From NCBI GenBank assembly GCA_937967875.1, contig CALBTQ010000419.1, forward strand, positions 1-13,129: DNA of 13,129 bases, read 5' to 3'. Positions 1 through 5,937 of the stretch are shown piece after piece. The DNA is from an uncultured Pseudomonadota bacterium. GTDB taxonomy: Bacteria > Lernaellota > Lernaellaia > Lernaellales > Lernaellaceae. The notes below the pieces were generated by a model. It was given only the letters and a program-made list of their open reading frames with translations. It was not told the origin of the DNA and did no database searches. A program made the translations under genes and the position numbers. Every line of letters begins with the position of its first letter. The stretch's first letter is position 1.

Positions 1-30
1 CTGGAGTTCAGACGTGTGCTCTTCCGATCT
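1..30. other. Illumina TruSeq read-2 adapter remnant (not genomic)
   Basis: The first 30 bases match the 3' part of the Illumina multiplexing read-2 adapter, ending in the familiar GCTCTTCCGATCT at positions 18-30. Read on the minus strand, the adapter appends the artefact peptide IGRAHV plus a stop to the truncated glycosyltransferase. On the plus strand it begins a false ORF with MCSSDL. Genomic sequence starts at base 31. Confidence 0.97.
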
Positions 31-1096
31 TGAACCGTTTGATCAACGCCCAATACGCGCGCAGAAACGGATTCAACACCGCGCGCACCGGCCATGGATC
101 GCCGCCGGGCAGTTCGATTTCCGCAGTCAGCCACGCGGCCAGCCCGCGGTCGGACAAACGCCGCTCGCGCTGCAGCGTCGCGCGTTTGGCCCGCCGCCAC
201 GCCGCGATGTCCGGCCGGAAGAAATCGCGCACCGCGCGCCGCTTCGCCCCCGCCATGCCGGCGAAAATGAAATACGCCCACAAGCCCAGCTCGACGATCG
301 CCAGCGCGGGCAGCAGCAGCGCCAGCGTGCGCGCCTCGAAATGAGTCGCCAGGAAAATCCACCGGTTGCGTTCGAGCCAATAAAATTTGGCCGCGCCTTT
401 GTGAAACTCGTAATGGTGCCGCACGCGCGCCGCGCCGGCCGTGGCCGCTTTCTTGCCCGCCAGGCGCAACCGCCAGCCCAGATCCTGATCCTCGACGTAG
501 AGACAATACGGTTCGTCGAAGCCGCCGTGGGCCAGAAACTCCTCGGTGCGCATGGCGAAGCACGTACCGCTGGCATAGGCGCAGCCGCGCAGGCCCGCAT
601 CCACCCGGTCCGCGCGGCGGCCGTGGCCGCCCATGTAACCGAAGCCGAGGAAGGTCACGACATTGCCGCTGCTGACCACCTGCTGCGGATCGCGCCCGTC
701 TACCAACAACGGCTGCACCGCACTCAGGTCGGGATCGGCGCGCAGCGCTTGCAGCAGCGGTTCCAGCCACCCCGGCTCGACCGTCGTGTCCGGATTGAGA
801 AACGCAATAAACTCCGCCCCGCGCTCTTTGGCTTCGACCGCGCCCCGGTTGTTGGCCGCGCCGAAGCCGAGATTCGCCTCGTTGACCAGCACCACCGCCT
901 CCGGCAACTCCGCACGGATGAGCGCCGCCGAACCGTCCGCCGACGCGTTGTCCACGAAGATGAGTTCGCGGAAATAGCCGGCCGGCTCGTCCACGCGCAA
1001 ACTCGCCGCCAGCGCGGCGACATGCTCCGCCGAGTTGTAGGTGACCACGACGATCGCCGCGCGCGGCACGGTGGCATTTTGCGCCGGATTGCTCAA
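31..1096 (-). CDS. GT2 glycosyltransferase, rhamnosyltransferase-like (3' end missing)
   Basis: A family 2 glycosyltransferase of the COG1216 / WbbL rhamnosyltransferase-like type, which transfers a sugar from a nucleotide donor to a growing surface glycan at the cytoplasmic face of the inner membrane. Counting from a TTG start at 1096, visible motifs are VVVTYNS (16-22), the nucleotide-binding VDNASADGS (48-56), NLGFGAANN (75-83), the metal-binding NPDT (101-104), and an acceptor-side ASGTCF and EDQDLGWRL (202-210). A hydrophobic segment lies at about 257-282. The TTG start is chosen because it overlaps the upstream formyltransferase stop (TTGA, 1093-1096) and places the first beta strand close to the N terminus; the in-frame ORF upstream is only shadow. 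355 residues are genomic. The true C terminus lies beyond the contig edge, and the apparent stop at 8-10 is adapter. Donor and acceptor cannot be read from sequence. Confidence 0.9.
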
Positions 1097-1878
1097 TACA
1101 ACCGTTTCCCCCGTCGTTTGAGGTTGCGCGTATCCTCCGGTTGCGGATGGCCGAAGTACGTGGCGTTCTCGACCGCATTCGGCAAACGCCTCTCCTCGCC
1201 GGATTCCAGCAGGTCCAGCGCAGCCAGCAACGCGTCCGGCCCGACCGCGAAGGTCTTCCAATACAGACTATGCAGCGTGTCGCCCGCTTCGATCGGAATC
1301 CGTTTTTGCACGAGTATCGGTCCGTTGTCCAGTTTGCGATCCATTTCGTGGACGGTCACCCCGACCTCCGGTTCGCCGTTGAGCAACGCCCAGAACAGCG
1401 GCTGGATGCCCCGGTAACGCGGCAGCAACGCCGAATGATAATTGACGCACCCACGCTTCGGCGTTTGCAGCAGCTCCTTTTTAAAGATGACCGGCGAGGC
1501 GACGCTGACGACCACGTCGACTTCGTTGCTCCGCAAATACTCGATGAACGCCGGCGAATTGACGCCCGCCGTTTTCACCGGCGGCAAGGCGAACTCGCGG
1601 ATGACATTGTCGACCGACGCGCAGCGTTTCGACAGGCCCAGCGCATACAGCGTCGAGTGCAGCTTGTTGCCGAAGATCATCAATCCGGTGCGCAGGAAAT
1701 CCACCGGACCGTACAGTCGCAGCCGATACAACACTTCGCTGAAAAAGGGCTTGGTCAGCGACGATTCCACCACGACGCCGACGATCCGGTGGTTCGTCGT
1801 TTGCAGCCGGCGAAAAAACCGAAACAGAAATTCGTGCAGATAAATCGGGGCATCTTGAGTAATCAGGACGATCCGCAT
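1093..1878 (-). CDS. Formyltransferase-family protein (probable sugar N-formyltransferase)
   Basis: 261 residues with the formyl_trans_N fold of methionyl-tRNA formyltransferase, ArnA N-terminal domain and sugar N-formyltransferases, which move a formyl group from N10-formyl-tetrahydrofolate to an amine. The catalytic triad is visible: N146 and H148 in CVNYHSALLPRYRG, and D184 in KLDNGPIL. YFGHP at 241-245 is a typical late motif. The N terminus (MRIVLITQDAPIYL) is a Rossmann-type first strand. It has no room for the Fmt C-terminal tRNA-binding domain, and its setting among glycosyltransferases argues for an amino-sugar substrate rather than Met-tRNA. The ATG at 1876-1878 is preferred over the longer ORF because the extension only antisenses the deacetylase frame. 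It overlaps the deacetylase stop by 16 bases and the following GT2 start by 4. Substrate is inferred from context only. Confidence 0.87.
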   Translation of the reverse strand: MRIVLITQDAPIYLHEFLFRFFRRLQTTNHRIVGVVVESSLTKPFFSEVLYRLRLYGPVDFLRTGLMIFGNKLHSTLYALGLSKRCASVDNVIREFALPPVKTAGVNSPAFIEYLRSNEVDVVVSVASPVIFKKELLQTPKRGCVNYHSALLPRYRGIQPLFWALLNGEPEVGVTVHEMDRKLDNGPILVQKRIPIEAGDTLHSLYWKTFAVGPDALLAALDLLESGEERRLPNAVENATYFGHPQPEDTRNLKRRGKRLY

Positions 1879-2720
1879 GATGCTTTTTCCTTCGTCAGCC
1901 GATACAGTTCGCTCATCGTGATCAACCGGTACCCTTCCTCGCGCAACAGGTCGACGAAACGCCGGAAATAGTCGGTTCCCTTTTCCAGATTGCGACTCCA
2001 AGGCAGCCGGTAGCGGACCGGCACGCGCGCCAGGCTTTCCCGGCAAACGATATAATCGTGAAAATGCGAATCGAACACCAGCGGGTTGGGCAAGCCGCAC
2101 ACGCGCACCAACGCCTTGAACGCCGTCAGGCCGATCAGCTTGAGGTAGCTCAGCGAAATGGTGTAGCGCACGCGCGGGAACGCGGCAAAGGGAATTTCCA
2201 GCAAGCCGTTTTCGTAAAAAAACGGCGTGCCCGGCTGCGACAAATTGTTGAAAGCGCCCGGCCGGTATGACGGAAAGACGCTGGCGCTGAAGCCGAACCC
2301 CTGCGCCTTGATGCACTCGACGTCGCCCGGTTTTAAAATTCCCAGCGGCGCGCGATAGCCCAGCGGCAGTCGGCCGAAAAATTCGACGAACGCCGCGCGG
2401 GAGGCTTCGATCTGCGCGCACGAGTCGGGTCCGTCGATGCAGTGGCTGTGGGAATGGCAATGCAGATCCGCCGCCAGCCGAGCGAGAAATTCGCCCAATC
2501 CTTCGTAACGCGCGAGCATGTCAGTGCGGATGAACGCGGACAGCGGCGCGTCGTGCGCGCGAAACATGGCGTCCAGCGCTTCGAGTTCGTCGCGATGATG
2601 CCGATAGATATTGAAGACGCCGACGAAGTCGTCGTAATCCTCTTCCACATCCAAAGTGAGGCAGGCGATTTTCTCGTCGAACGAAATGCCTTCGCGCCGC
2701 GTCGTCATCGGTCCGTTCAC
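1863..2720 (-). CDS. Polysaccharide deacetylase (NodB/CE4-fold) family protein
   Basis: 285 residues with NodB-homology motifs. Motif 1 is LDVEEDY (23-29), supplying the acidic catalytic/metal residues in the variant form seen in exopolysaccharide-locus deacetylases. Motif 2 is HSHSH (89-93), the metal-binding histidines. Motif 3 is GYRAPLG (121-127). A late histidine motif lies in FDSHFHDY (216-223). Such enzymes remove N- or O-linked acyl groups, or in ArnD a formyl group, from amino sugars. No signal peptide is seen, so a cytoplasmic glycan precursor is the likelier substrate. The start is GTG at 2718-2720, giving a GTGA overlap with the DUF2304 stop; an ATG at 2706-2708 is an alternative four codons later. 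It sits directly before a formyltransferase. Acyl specificity is not determinable here. Confidence 0.9.
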   Translation of the reverse strand: MNGPMTTRREGISFDEKIACLTLDVEEDYDDFVGVFNIYRHHRDELEALDAMFRAHDAPLSAFIRTDMLARYEGLGEFLARLAADLHCHSHSHCIDGPDSCAQIEASRAAFVEFFGRLPLGYRAPLGILKPGDVECIKAQGFGFSASVFPSYRPGAFNNLSQPGTPFFYENGLLEIPFAAFPRVRYTISLSYLKLIGLTAFKALVRVCGLPNPLVFDSHFHDYIVCRESLARVPVRYRLPWSRNLEKGTDYFRRFVDLLREEGYRLITMSELYRLTKEKASCGSS

Positions 2721-3157
2721 CCGCCGCGGCTTTCCGGCGCGCCGTCGGTCGCCGCCGAATCGCTTCCGCGCAAGCGCGCTATCTCGCGCTCCAGCGCATC
2801 CAGCCGCTCGTCCTGCTCGACGATGCGCAACAGCAGCTTTTCCTCGTGGCGGCGCGTTTTGGACAGCGCCACCGAAAAATGGAACAAAATGAGAATGATG
2901 AAGATGATCGCCGTCAGCAGAATCGTCGCCGGCGGATAGGCGATGCCCAGCACCTTGCTGATTTTCAGCAGCAGCTCATACCACAGCACCAGCGGAATGA
3001 GCACGACGCTCGCCGCCAGCCACAGCAGCGCGTAGCGTTCCTTGAGCGCGCGTCGGCGGATGAACTCGATCGTCAACAGGAAGATCAGCACGATGAAGAC
3101 CGCCGCGATGATCTTCTGCCGCACCAGCAATTCGGTCAGATTCGCCGCTTGCTCCAT
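2717..3157 (-). CDS. DUF2304 family small membrane protein
   Basis: 146 residues matching the DUF2304 pattern: a short N-terminal part, hydrophobic segments at about 16-31, 42-62 and 72-97, and the family-typical stretch ERYALLWLAASVVLI followed by GIAYPPATILL. The C terminus (about 100-135) is charged and probably a short coiled coil. DUF2304 proteins are regularly found beside GT2 glycosyltransferases of the dolichol-phosphate-mannose-synthase type, and the gene here lies 19 bases after one, so it is probably a membrane partner or accessory. Its biochemical role is not established. The ATG at 3155-3157 has purine-rich GGGAG upstream. Its stop overlaps the deacetylase GTG start by 4 bases. 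Confidence 0.85.
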   Translation of the reverse strand: MEQAANLTELLVRQKIIAAVFIVLIFLLTIEFIRRRALKERYALLWLAASVVLIPLVLWYELLLKISKVLGIAYPPATILLTAIIFIILILFHFSVALSKTRRHEEKLLLRIVEQDERLDALEREIARLRGSDSAATDGAPESRGG

Positions 3158-3176
3158 CGCCTTCGCTCCCGGCCGG

Positions 3177-3878
3177 TCAGTACCGGCGCAGCATCATGAT
3201 CAGCGACGCGAGCGTCACCTTGATCATGTAGTAGATCGATCCGAAAAACTTGATCGACGATTTGCCGCCTCGTCGCGGCCGCATCGTCACCGGCTCGCCG
3301 CGCAGGCGCAGGCCGAATTTCTTCGCCAGCACGATCGACTCGACCTCGGGGAACTCCTCGGGGAAATCCCGCGCGAAACGCTCGATCGCCCGGCGCGAAT
3401 AGGCGCGAAAACCGCTCGTCGGATCGGCGTGGTACTGCCGCGTCAACAAAATCAGAAAGCCGCTGATGAGCATCCGCCCCAACACGCGCGCCTTGGACGA
3501 CACGATGCGGCTCTTGCCGAAGCGATAGCCCACCGCGATGTCGCACTTGTCCGCGCGCACCGGGGCGAGGATTTTTTTCGCCTCGGCGGCGATGTGCTGG
3601 CCGTCGCCGTCGAACTGCACGGCGCAGGGAAAGTCGTGGCGCAGCGCGTAGCCGAAGCCCGCCTTGAGCACCGTGGCCACGCCGTTGTTGAAGGGCAGTT
3701 CGAGAAACGCGACCGGCGTGCGGCGCACGACCGCGGCGGTGTCGTCGGTGCTGCCGTCGCTGACGACCAGAATTTCCGTCGGCGCGGCCACGGTCAGCAG
3801 GTCGGCGATCACCGCGGCGATGTTTGCGCCTTCGTTGTAGGCCGGCACGATGTACAAGGGTCGATCGCGTTCGCTCAT
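3177..3878 (-). CDS. GT2 glycosyltransferase, DPM1-like
   Basis: 233 residues, family 2 glycosyltransferase of the dolichol-/polyprenyl-phosphate hexose synthase-like type. Motifs: VPAYNEG (11-17), VVSDGSTDDT (38-47), the DxD-type metal site FDGDGQH (89-95), and DPTSGFRAYSRRAIE (152-166), which is characteristic of this subgroup. A hydrophobic helix near 214-231 may touch the membrane; the protein is shorter than ArnC/GtrB types that carry two C-terminal transmembrane helices. Likely role: transfer of a sugar from a nucleotide donor to a lipid carrier or glycan at the inner-membrane cytoplasmic face. The ATG at 3876-3878 (MSERDRP) is chosen because the first beta strand begins eight residues later; the 30-residue upstream extension is unlike the family. 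It is the first gene of the glycan operon. Confidence 0.9.
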   Translation of the reverse strand: MSERDRPLYIVPAYNEGANIAAVIADLLTVAAPTEILVVSDGSTDDTAAVVRRTPVAFLELPFNNGVATVLKAGFGYALRHDFPCAVQFDGDGQHIAAEAKKILAPVRADKCDIAVGYRFGKSRIVSSKARVLGRMLISGFLILLTRQYHADPTSGFRAYSRRAIERFARDFPEEFPEVESIVLAKKFGLRLRGEPVTMRPRRGGKSSIKFFGSIYYMIKVTLASLIMMLRRY

Positions 3879-3939
3879 CAGGACGTTCCCCGCTCCCCGT
3901 CCGGGTTTCATACACAACTGCGTTGTTGGTTTCCGCTTT

Positions 3940-3968
3940 GTTATACACCAATGCGGCGGGAAAATCAT
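3940..3968 (-). promoter_or_regulatory. Weak promoter candidate for the glycan operon
   Basis: A -10-like TATAAC lies at 3940-3945 (minus strand), about 62 bases before the first GT2 start, in the only non-coding gap of the operon. The -35 position holds ATGATT (3963-3968), a poor match at 17-base spacing. It sits just downstream of the terminator that ends the lipoprotein transcript, so some promoter is expected here. Confidence 0.3.
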
Positions 3969-3977
3969 CGCGCGACG

Positions 3978-4012
3978 AAAAACCGGATGCCCGCGTAAAA
4001 GCGGACATCCGG
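3978..4012 (-). terminator. Intrinsic terminator after the DUF4397 lipoprotein gene
   Basis: Arms 3983-3994 and 4001-4012 form a 12-base-pair stem. On the minus strand it reads CCGGATGTCCGC, loop TTTTAC, then GCGGGCATCCGG. The single non-Watson-Crick position is a G-U wobble in the minus-strand RNA but a C-A mismatch on the plus strand. TTTTT follows immediately on the minus strand (3978-3982). The hairpin lies about 70 bases past the lipoprotein stop, so it ends that transcript and separates it from the glycan operon. Confidence 0.87.
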
Positions 4013-4081
4013 TCGCAAATCTTGCCAGGTTGTCGCGTGCGCCCGAGGCGGACGCATGCCGGAAGAGCAGTGTTGCCGACG

Positions 4082-4939
4082 CTAGAAAATCGGCGACGGA
4101 TCGATCTGCACCGTTGAACCGTCAGGCAGCTGCGCGATCAGGAACAAGTCCATTCCGTCCAACACGGCGAAGACGTTGTATTGCGCGCCGGCAGCCAATT
4201 CCGGAACGTCGAAGATGTAATCGGGCACCTCATCGTTGTCGGCGTCAAATCCCAGGGTGTACGCAGCGGCCGGCAGATCCAGGAACGCGTAGTCGCCATA
4301 GTCGACGTCCTCGAGGATGAGCGTCGGATCGCCCATTTCCGGAATGTTCCAGATATCAACTTCCCCGACACCGTCGGCGGTGTGTCCGACAAACAACCGG
4401 AAGCTGCCGGCAGCCAGATCCGTCGTGTCATCGACGATCAGGAAAGCGCTCAAACCGGAGCCCTTGACCGGCAGTCCGCCATAGACGACCGCCGAATAGT
4501 CGATCGCGGCTTCCAGACTGACCGGAATGTCGAACACGCTGTCGGTGGCCGGGTCGCCGCCAGTCGGCAGAATGTTGAGCACGTAGTCGCCGGGGGCGAC
4601 CGCGCCATAAGTAGTGCCTTCGGTGAAGTCGAGCCCTTCGACGAACAGCAGCGAATTATCGACGTAGATGTCCACTATGCCGGCGTTGGGCGACAGATGC
4701 AGCGCGCGAATGTTGGCATCCTCTATCGTGTCGTCGTCGTCGTCGCCGGTATCGTCGTCGTCATCCATGGCGTCGTCATCGTCGTCGTCATCCGCGATGT
4801 CGTCATCGTCGTCGGCCAGATCGTCGTTGTCGTCGTCGTCATCGTCGTCGCCGCACGCCGCCAGCGTCAGCGAAGAAGCGAGAGCGAACACGAGAAGCAA
4901 GGTCATTAAAACCGATTTGTTGGTCAGGTTGATTTTCAT
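4082..4939 (-). CDS. Poly-Asp lipoprotein with tandem DUF4397-like domains
   Basis: 285 residues. A type II signal peptide ends in the lipobox LAAC (C29), so the protein is lipid-anchored after export. Residues 31-74 are an acidic tether with 32 Asp in 44 positions. The body matches DUF4397, a beta-rich extracytoplasmic domain of unknown function. It appears to be two related halves: RALHLSPNAGIVDIYVDN (78-95) and FRLFVGHTADGVGEVDIWNI (180-199) share the pattern R-x-L/F, a gap, G-x-V-D-I-Y/W, and each continues into a similar 'DYVLNILPTG' / 'AYTLGFDADN' strand. The ATG at 4937-4939 has a good GAGGGAG ribosome site upstream. Inferred role: a surface or periplasmic binding or structural protein. 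It is monocistronic, with its own terminator at 3978-4012. Confidence 0.88.
   Translation of the reverse strand: MKINLTNKSVLMTLLLVFALASSLTLAACGDDDDDDDNDDLADDDDDIADDDDDDDAMDDDDDTGDDDDDTIEDANIRALHLSPNAGIVDIYVDNSLLFVEGLDFTEGTTYGAVAPGDYVLNILPTGGDPATDSVFDIPVSLEAAIDYSAVVYGGLPVKGSGLSAFLIVDDTTDLAAGSFRLFVGHTADGVGEVDIWNIPEMGDPTLILEDVDYGDYAFLDLPAAAYTLGFDADNDEVPDYIFDVPELAAGAQYNVFAVLDGMDLFLIAQLPDGSTVQIDPSPIF
4718..4849 (-). repeat. Imperfect GAC/GAT trinucleotide tract coding the Asp tether
   Basis: This stretch codes residues 31-74 of the DUF4397 lipoprotein almost wholly with Asp codons, visible on the plus strand as runs of GTC and ATC. GAC and GAT are mixed, so the peptide run is conserved without a perfect DNA repeat, which suggests selection on the protein rather than plain slippage. 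Confidence 0.85.
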
Positions 4940-4967
4940 TTGCTATCTCCCTCTTAATTTTTATGTC

Positions 4968-5014
4968 CCACAATCGAAACGGCCACAGGCTATGTGGCCT
5001 CTGGTTGATTGTGG
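4968..5014 (-). promoter_or_regulatory. Two-step hairpin in the lipoprotein 5' leader
   Basis: Outer arms CCACAATC (4968-4975) and GATTGTGG (5007-5014) pair over 8 bases; inner arms GGCCACA (4981-4987) and TGTGGCC (4993-4999) pair over 7 around a 5-base loop. Neither strand has a U-tract after it, so it is not an ordinary terminator. It lies about 30 bases before the lipoprotein start and would form near the 5' end of the mRNA if transcription starts after the TTGACA at 5041-5046. A leader structure or protein-binding site is possible. Confidence 0.4.
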
Positions 5015-5039
5015 TTAAAAACATCCACTTGCCGCCCGA

Positions 5040-5057
5040 TTGTCAACTCGATGACAA
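5040..5057 (-). promoter_or_regulatory. TTGACA -35 element inside an inverted repeat
   Basis: TTGTCA (5040-5045) and TGACAA (5052-5057) form a 6-6-6 inverted repeat, and a perfect minus-strand -35 TTGACA sits at 5041-5046 within it, upstream of the DUF4397 lipoprotein gene. The matching -10 is weak (TTTTAA-like near 5015-5020), so this is a candidate promoter with an operator-like overlap rather than a firm call. Confidence 0.33.
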
Positions 5058-5209
5058 CATTTTTTTGTAACGCATCAAATTGACTGCCAAATCGGCGCGG
5101 CGACCGCGGCTCTTCCACTCCGTACCGGCTTCGCTGCGGGATGTTTCCTCGCCGCCTTGCCTGCACGTAGGCCTAACGCAATCCCGCTCGCCAAATTGAA
5201 CTTTGCGCT

Positions 5210-5215
5210 TATAAT
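5210..5215 (+). promoter_or_regulatory. TATAAT -10 box for the small membrane protein gene
   Basis: A perfect TATAAT lies 59 bases before the start codon at 5275. No good -35 is seen at 16-18 bases; TTGAAC at 5196-5201 is too close to serve. Confidence 0.4.
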
Positions 5216-5274
5216 CGAACTCTACCATTGATGAATTGCACCCAGCGGGCATTCCGGAACGGAGGGAACCACGC

Positions 5275-5853
5275 ATGCAATTGACCGGGTGGATTGCGGC
5301 CACCGCGCTGCTGTTGACGGCCCTGGGCCTGCTTGTTCGCAATTTCCTGACCGTGCTGCGGGCCGATCGTCAGGTGCACGAACTCGCCGAACGACTCAAC
5401 GCGACCGTGCAACACGAACAAGGATGCGACGTGCTTGCCTGGCGGCAACAAAAAGCGCGCTTCGAACTGTCGCTGCATCGCACGCGCATGGGCAAGCTCG
5501 CGCAAATCAAATTGACGCTCAAGGATGAAAACGAACGCCCGGAATGCAAGCTCGCCCGGCGTCCCAACGAGGCGCAACTGGCGCCCGGCGCGGTCGATAC
5601 CGGCCCGTTCGCCCTTGGCCATCGTCGCTTCGATCAGGTCGGCCGCGTGATCGGCATCACCAACTTCGGCGTGAAAGAACATCTGACCGCCGGGGATCGC
5701 GAGGACGTCGCCGCGCGTTTGCTGCGCGACGGTTTCATCGAAATCGAAATGAGCGGCAACACCATCGCCGCCCTGCGCGCCGATGCCCTGCGCGCCGAGG
5801 ATCTCACCGCCGAACGCGTCGCCGATTGGGCGCGTAAATTGGCGCAGTTGTAA
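5275..5853 (+). CDS. Membrane-anchored protein of unknown function
   Basis: 192 residues; family not recognised. The N terminus has one strongly hydrophobic segment (about 5-27, WIAATALLLTALGLLV) with no lipobox, followed by a charged region (30-65) that may be helical, a basic/polar middle with KLTLKDENERPECKLARR, and a C-terminal alternating acidic/hydrophobic part (140-192) that looks like mixed alpha/beta. It is probably an inner-membrane protein with a soluble domain; which side faces the cytoplasm is unclear, though basic residues follow the helix. The ATG at 5275-5277 is chosen over an in-frame ATG at 5236 because GGAGGG (5261-5266) precedes it at ideal spacing and the hydrophobic segment then starts at once. 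The next gene, YchF-like, lies 84 bases on with its own promoter candidate, so co-transcription is not assured. Confidence 0.75.
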   Translation: MQLTGWIAATALLLTALGLLVRNFLTVLRADRQVHELAERLNATVQHEQGCDVLAWRQQKARFELSLHRTRMGKLAQIKLTLKDENERPECKLARRPNEAQLAPGAVDTGPFALGHRRFDQVGRVIGITNFGVKEHLTAGDREDVAARLLRDGFIEIEMSGNTIAALRADALRAEDLTAERVADWARKLAQL

Positions 5854-5879
5854 TCAATACTCCGCGACAATTCCGATCC

Positions 5880-5907
5880 TTGACAGCGGCGACGGGCGCG
5901 GTATCTT
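5880..5907 (+). promoter_or_regulatory. Sigma70-type promoter for the YchF-like gene
   Basis: TTGACA at 5880-5885, 16 bases of spacer, then TATCTT at 5902-5907. A transcript starting near 5914 would carry the AAGGAG ribosome site (5926-5931), six bases before the ATG at 5938. The -35 is perfect and the -10 matches at four of six positions. Confidence 0.5.
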
Positions 5908-5937
5908 GCTCGTGCCTCTGAAACGAAGGAGCTGGTA

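Larger units (their letters stand above)
4940..5274. other. Divergent intergenic region (335 bases)
   Basis: Non-coding gap between the minus-strand DUF4397 lipoprotein gene and the plus-strand small membrane protein gene. It holds a two-step hairpin (4968-5014), a TTGACA inside an inverted repeat (5040-5057) facing the lipoprotein gene, and a TATAAT facing the plus-strand gene (5210-5215). Short ORFs here have no recognisable content. I see nothing coherent in 5060-5190. Confidence 0.7.

Noticed and set aside
14..1417. 467-residue plus-strand ORF
   Set aside because: It starts inside adapter (MCSSDL), runs antisense to the GT2 and formyltransferase, and is Arg/Gln/Ala-rich without domain motifs: a GC-rich shadow.
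2844..3199. Plus-strand small ORFs antisense to DUF2304
   Set aside because: Gln/Arg/Asp-rich shadow frames without ribosome sites.
4718..4849. GTC/ATC-rich tract as a microsatellite or CRISPR-like array
   Set aside because: It is in frame within a lipoprotein gene and codes Asp with mixed codons; there are no spacers.
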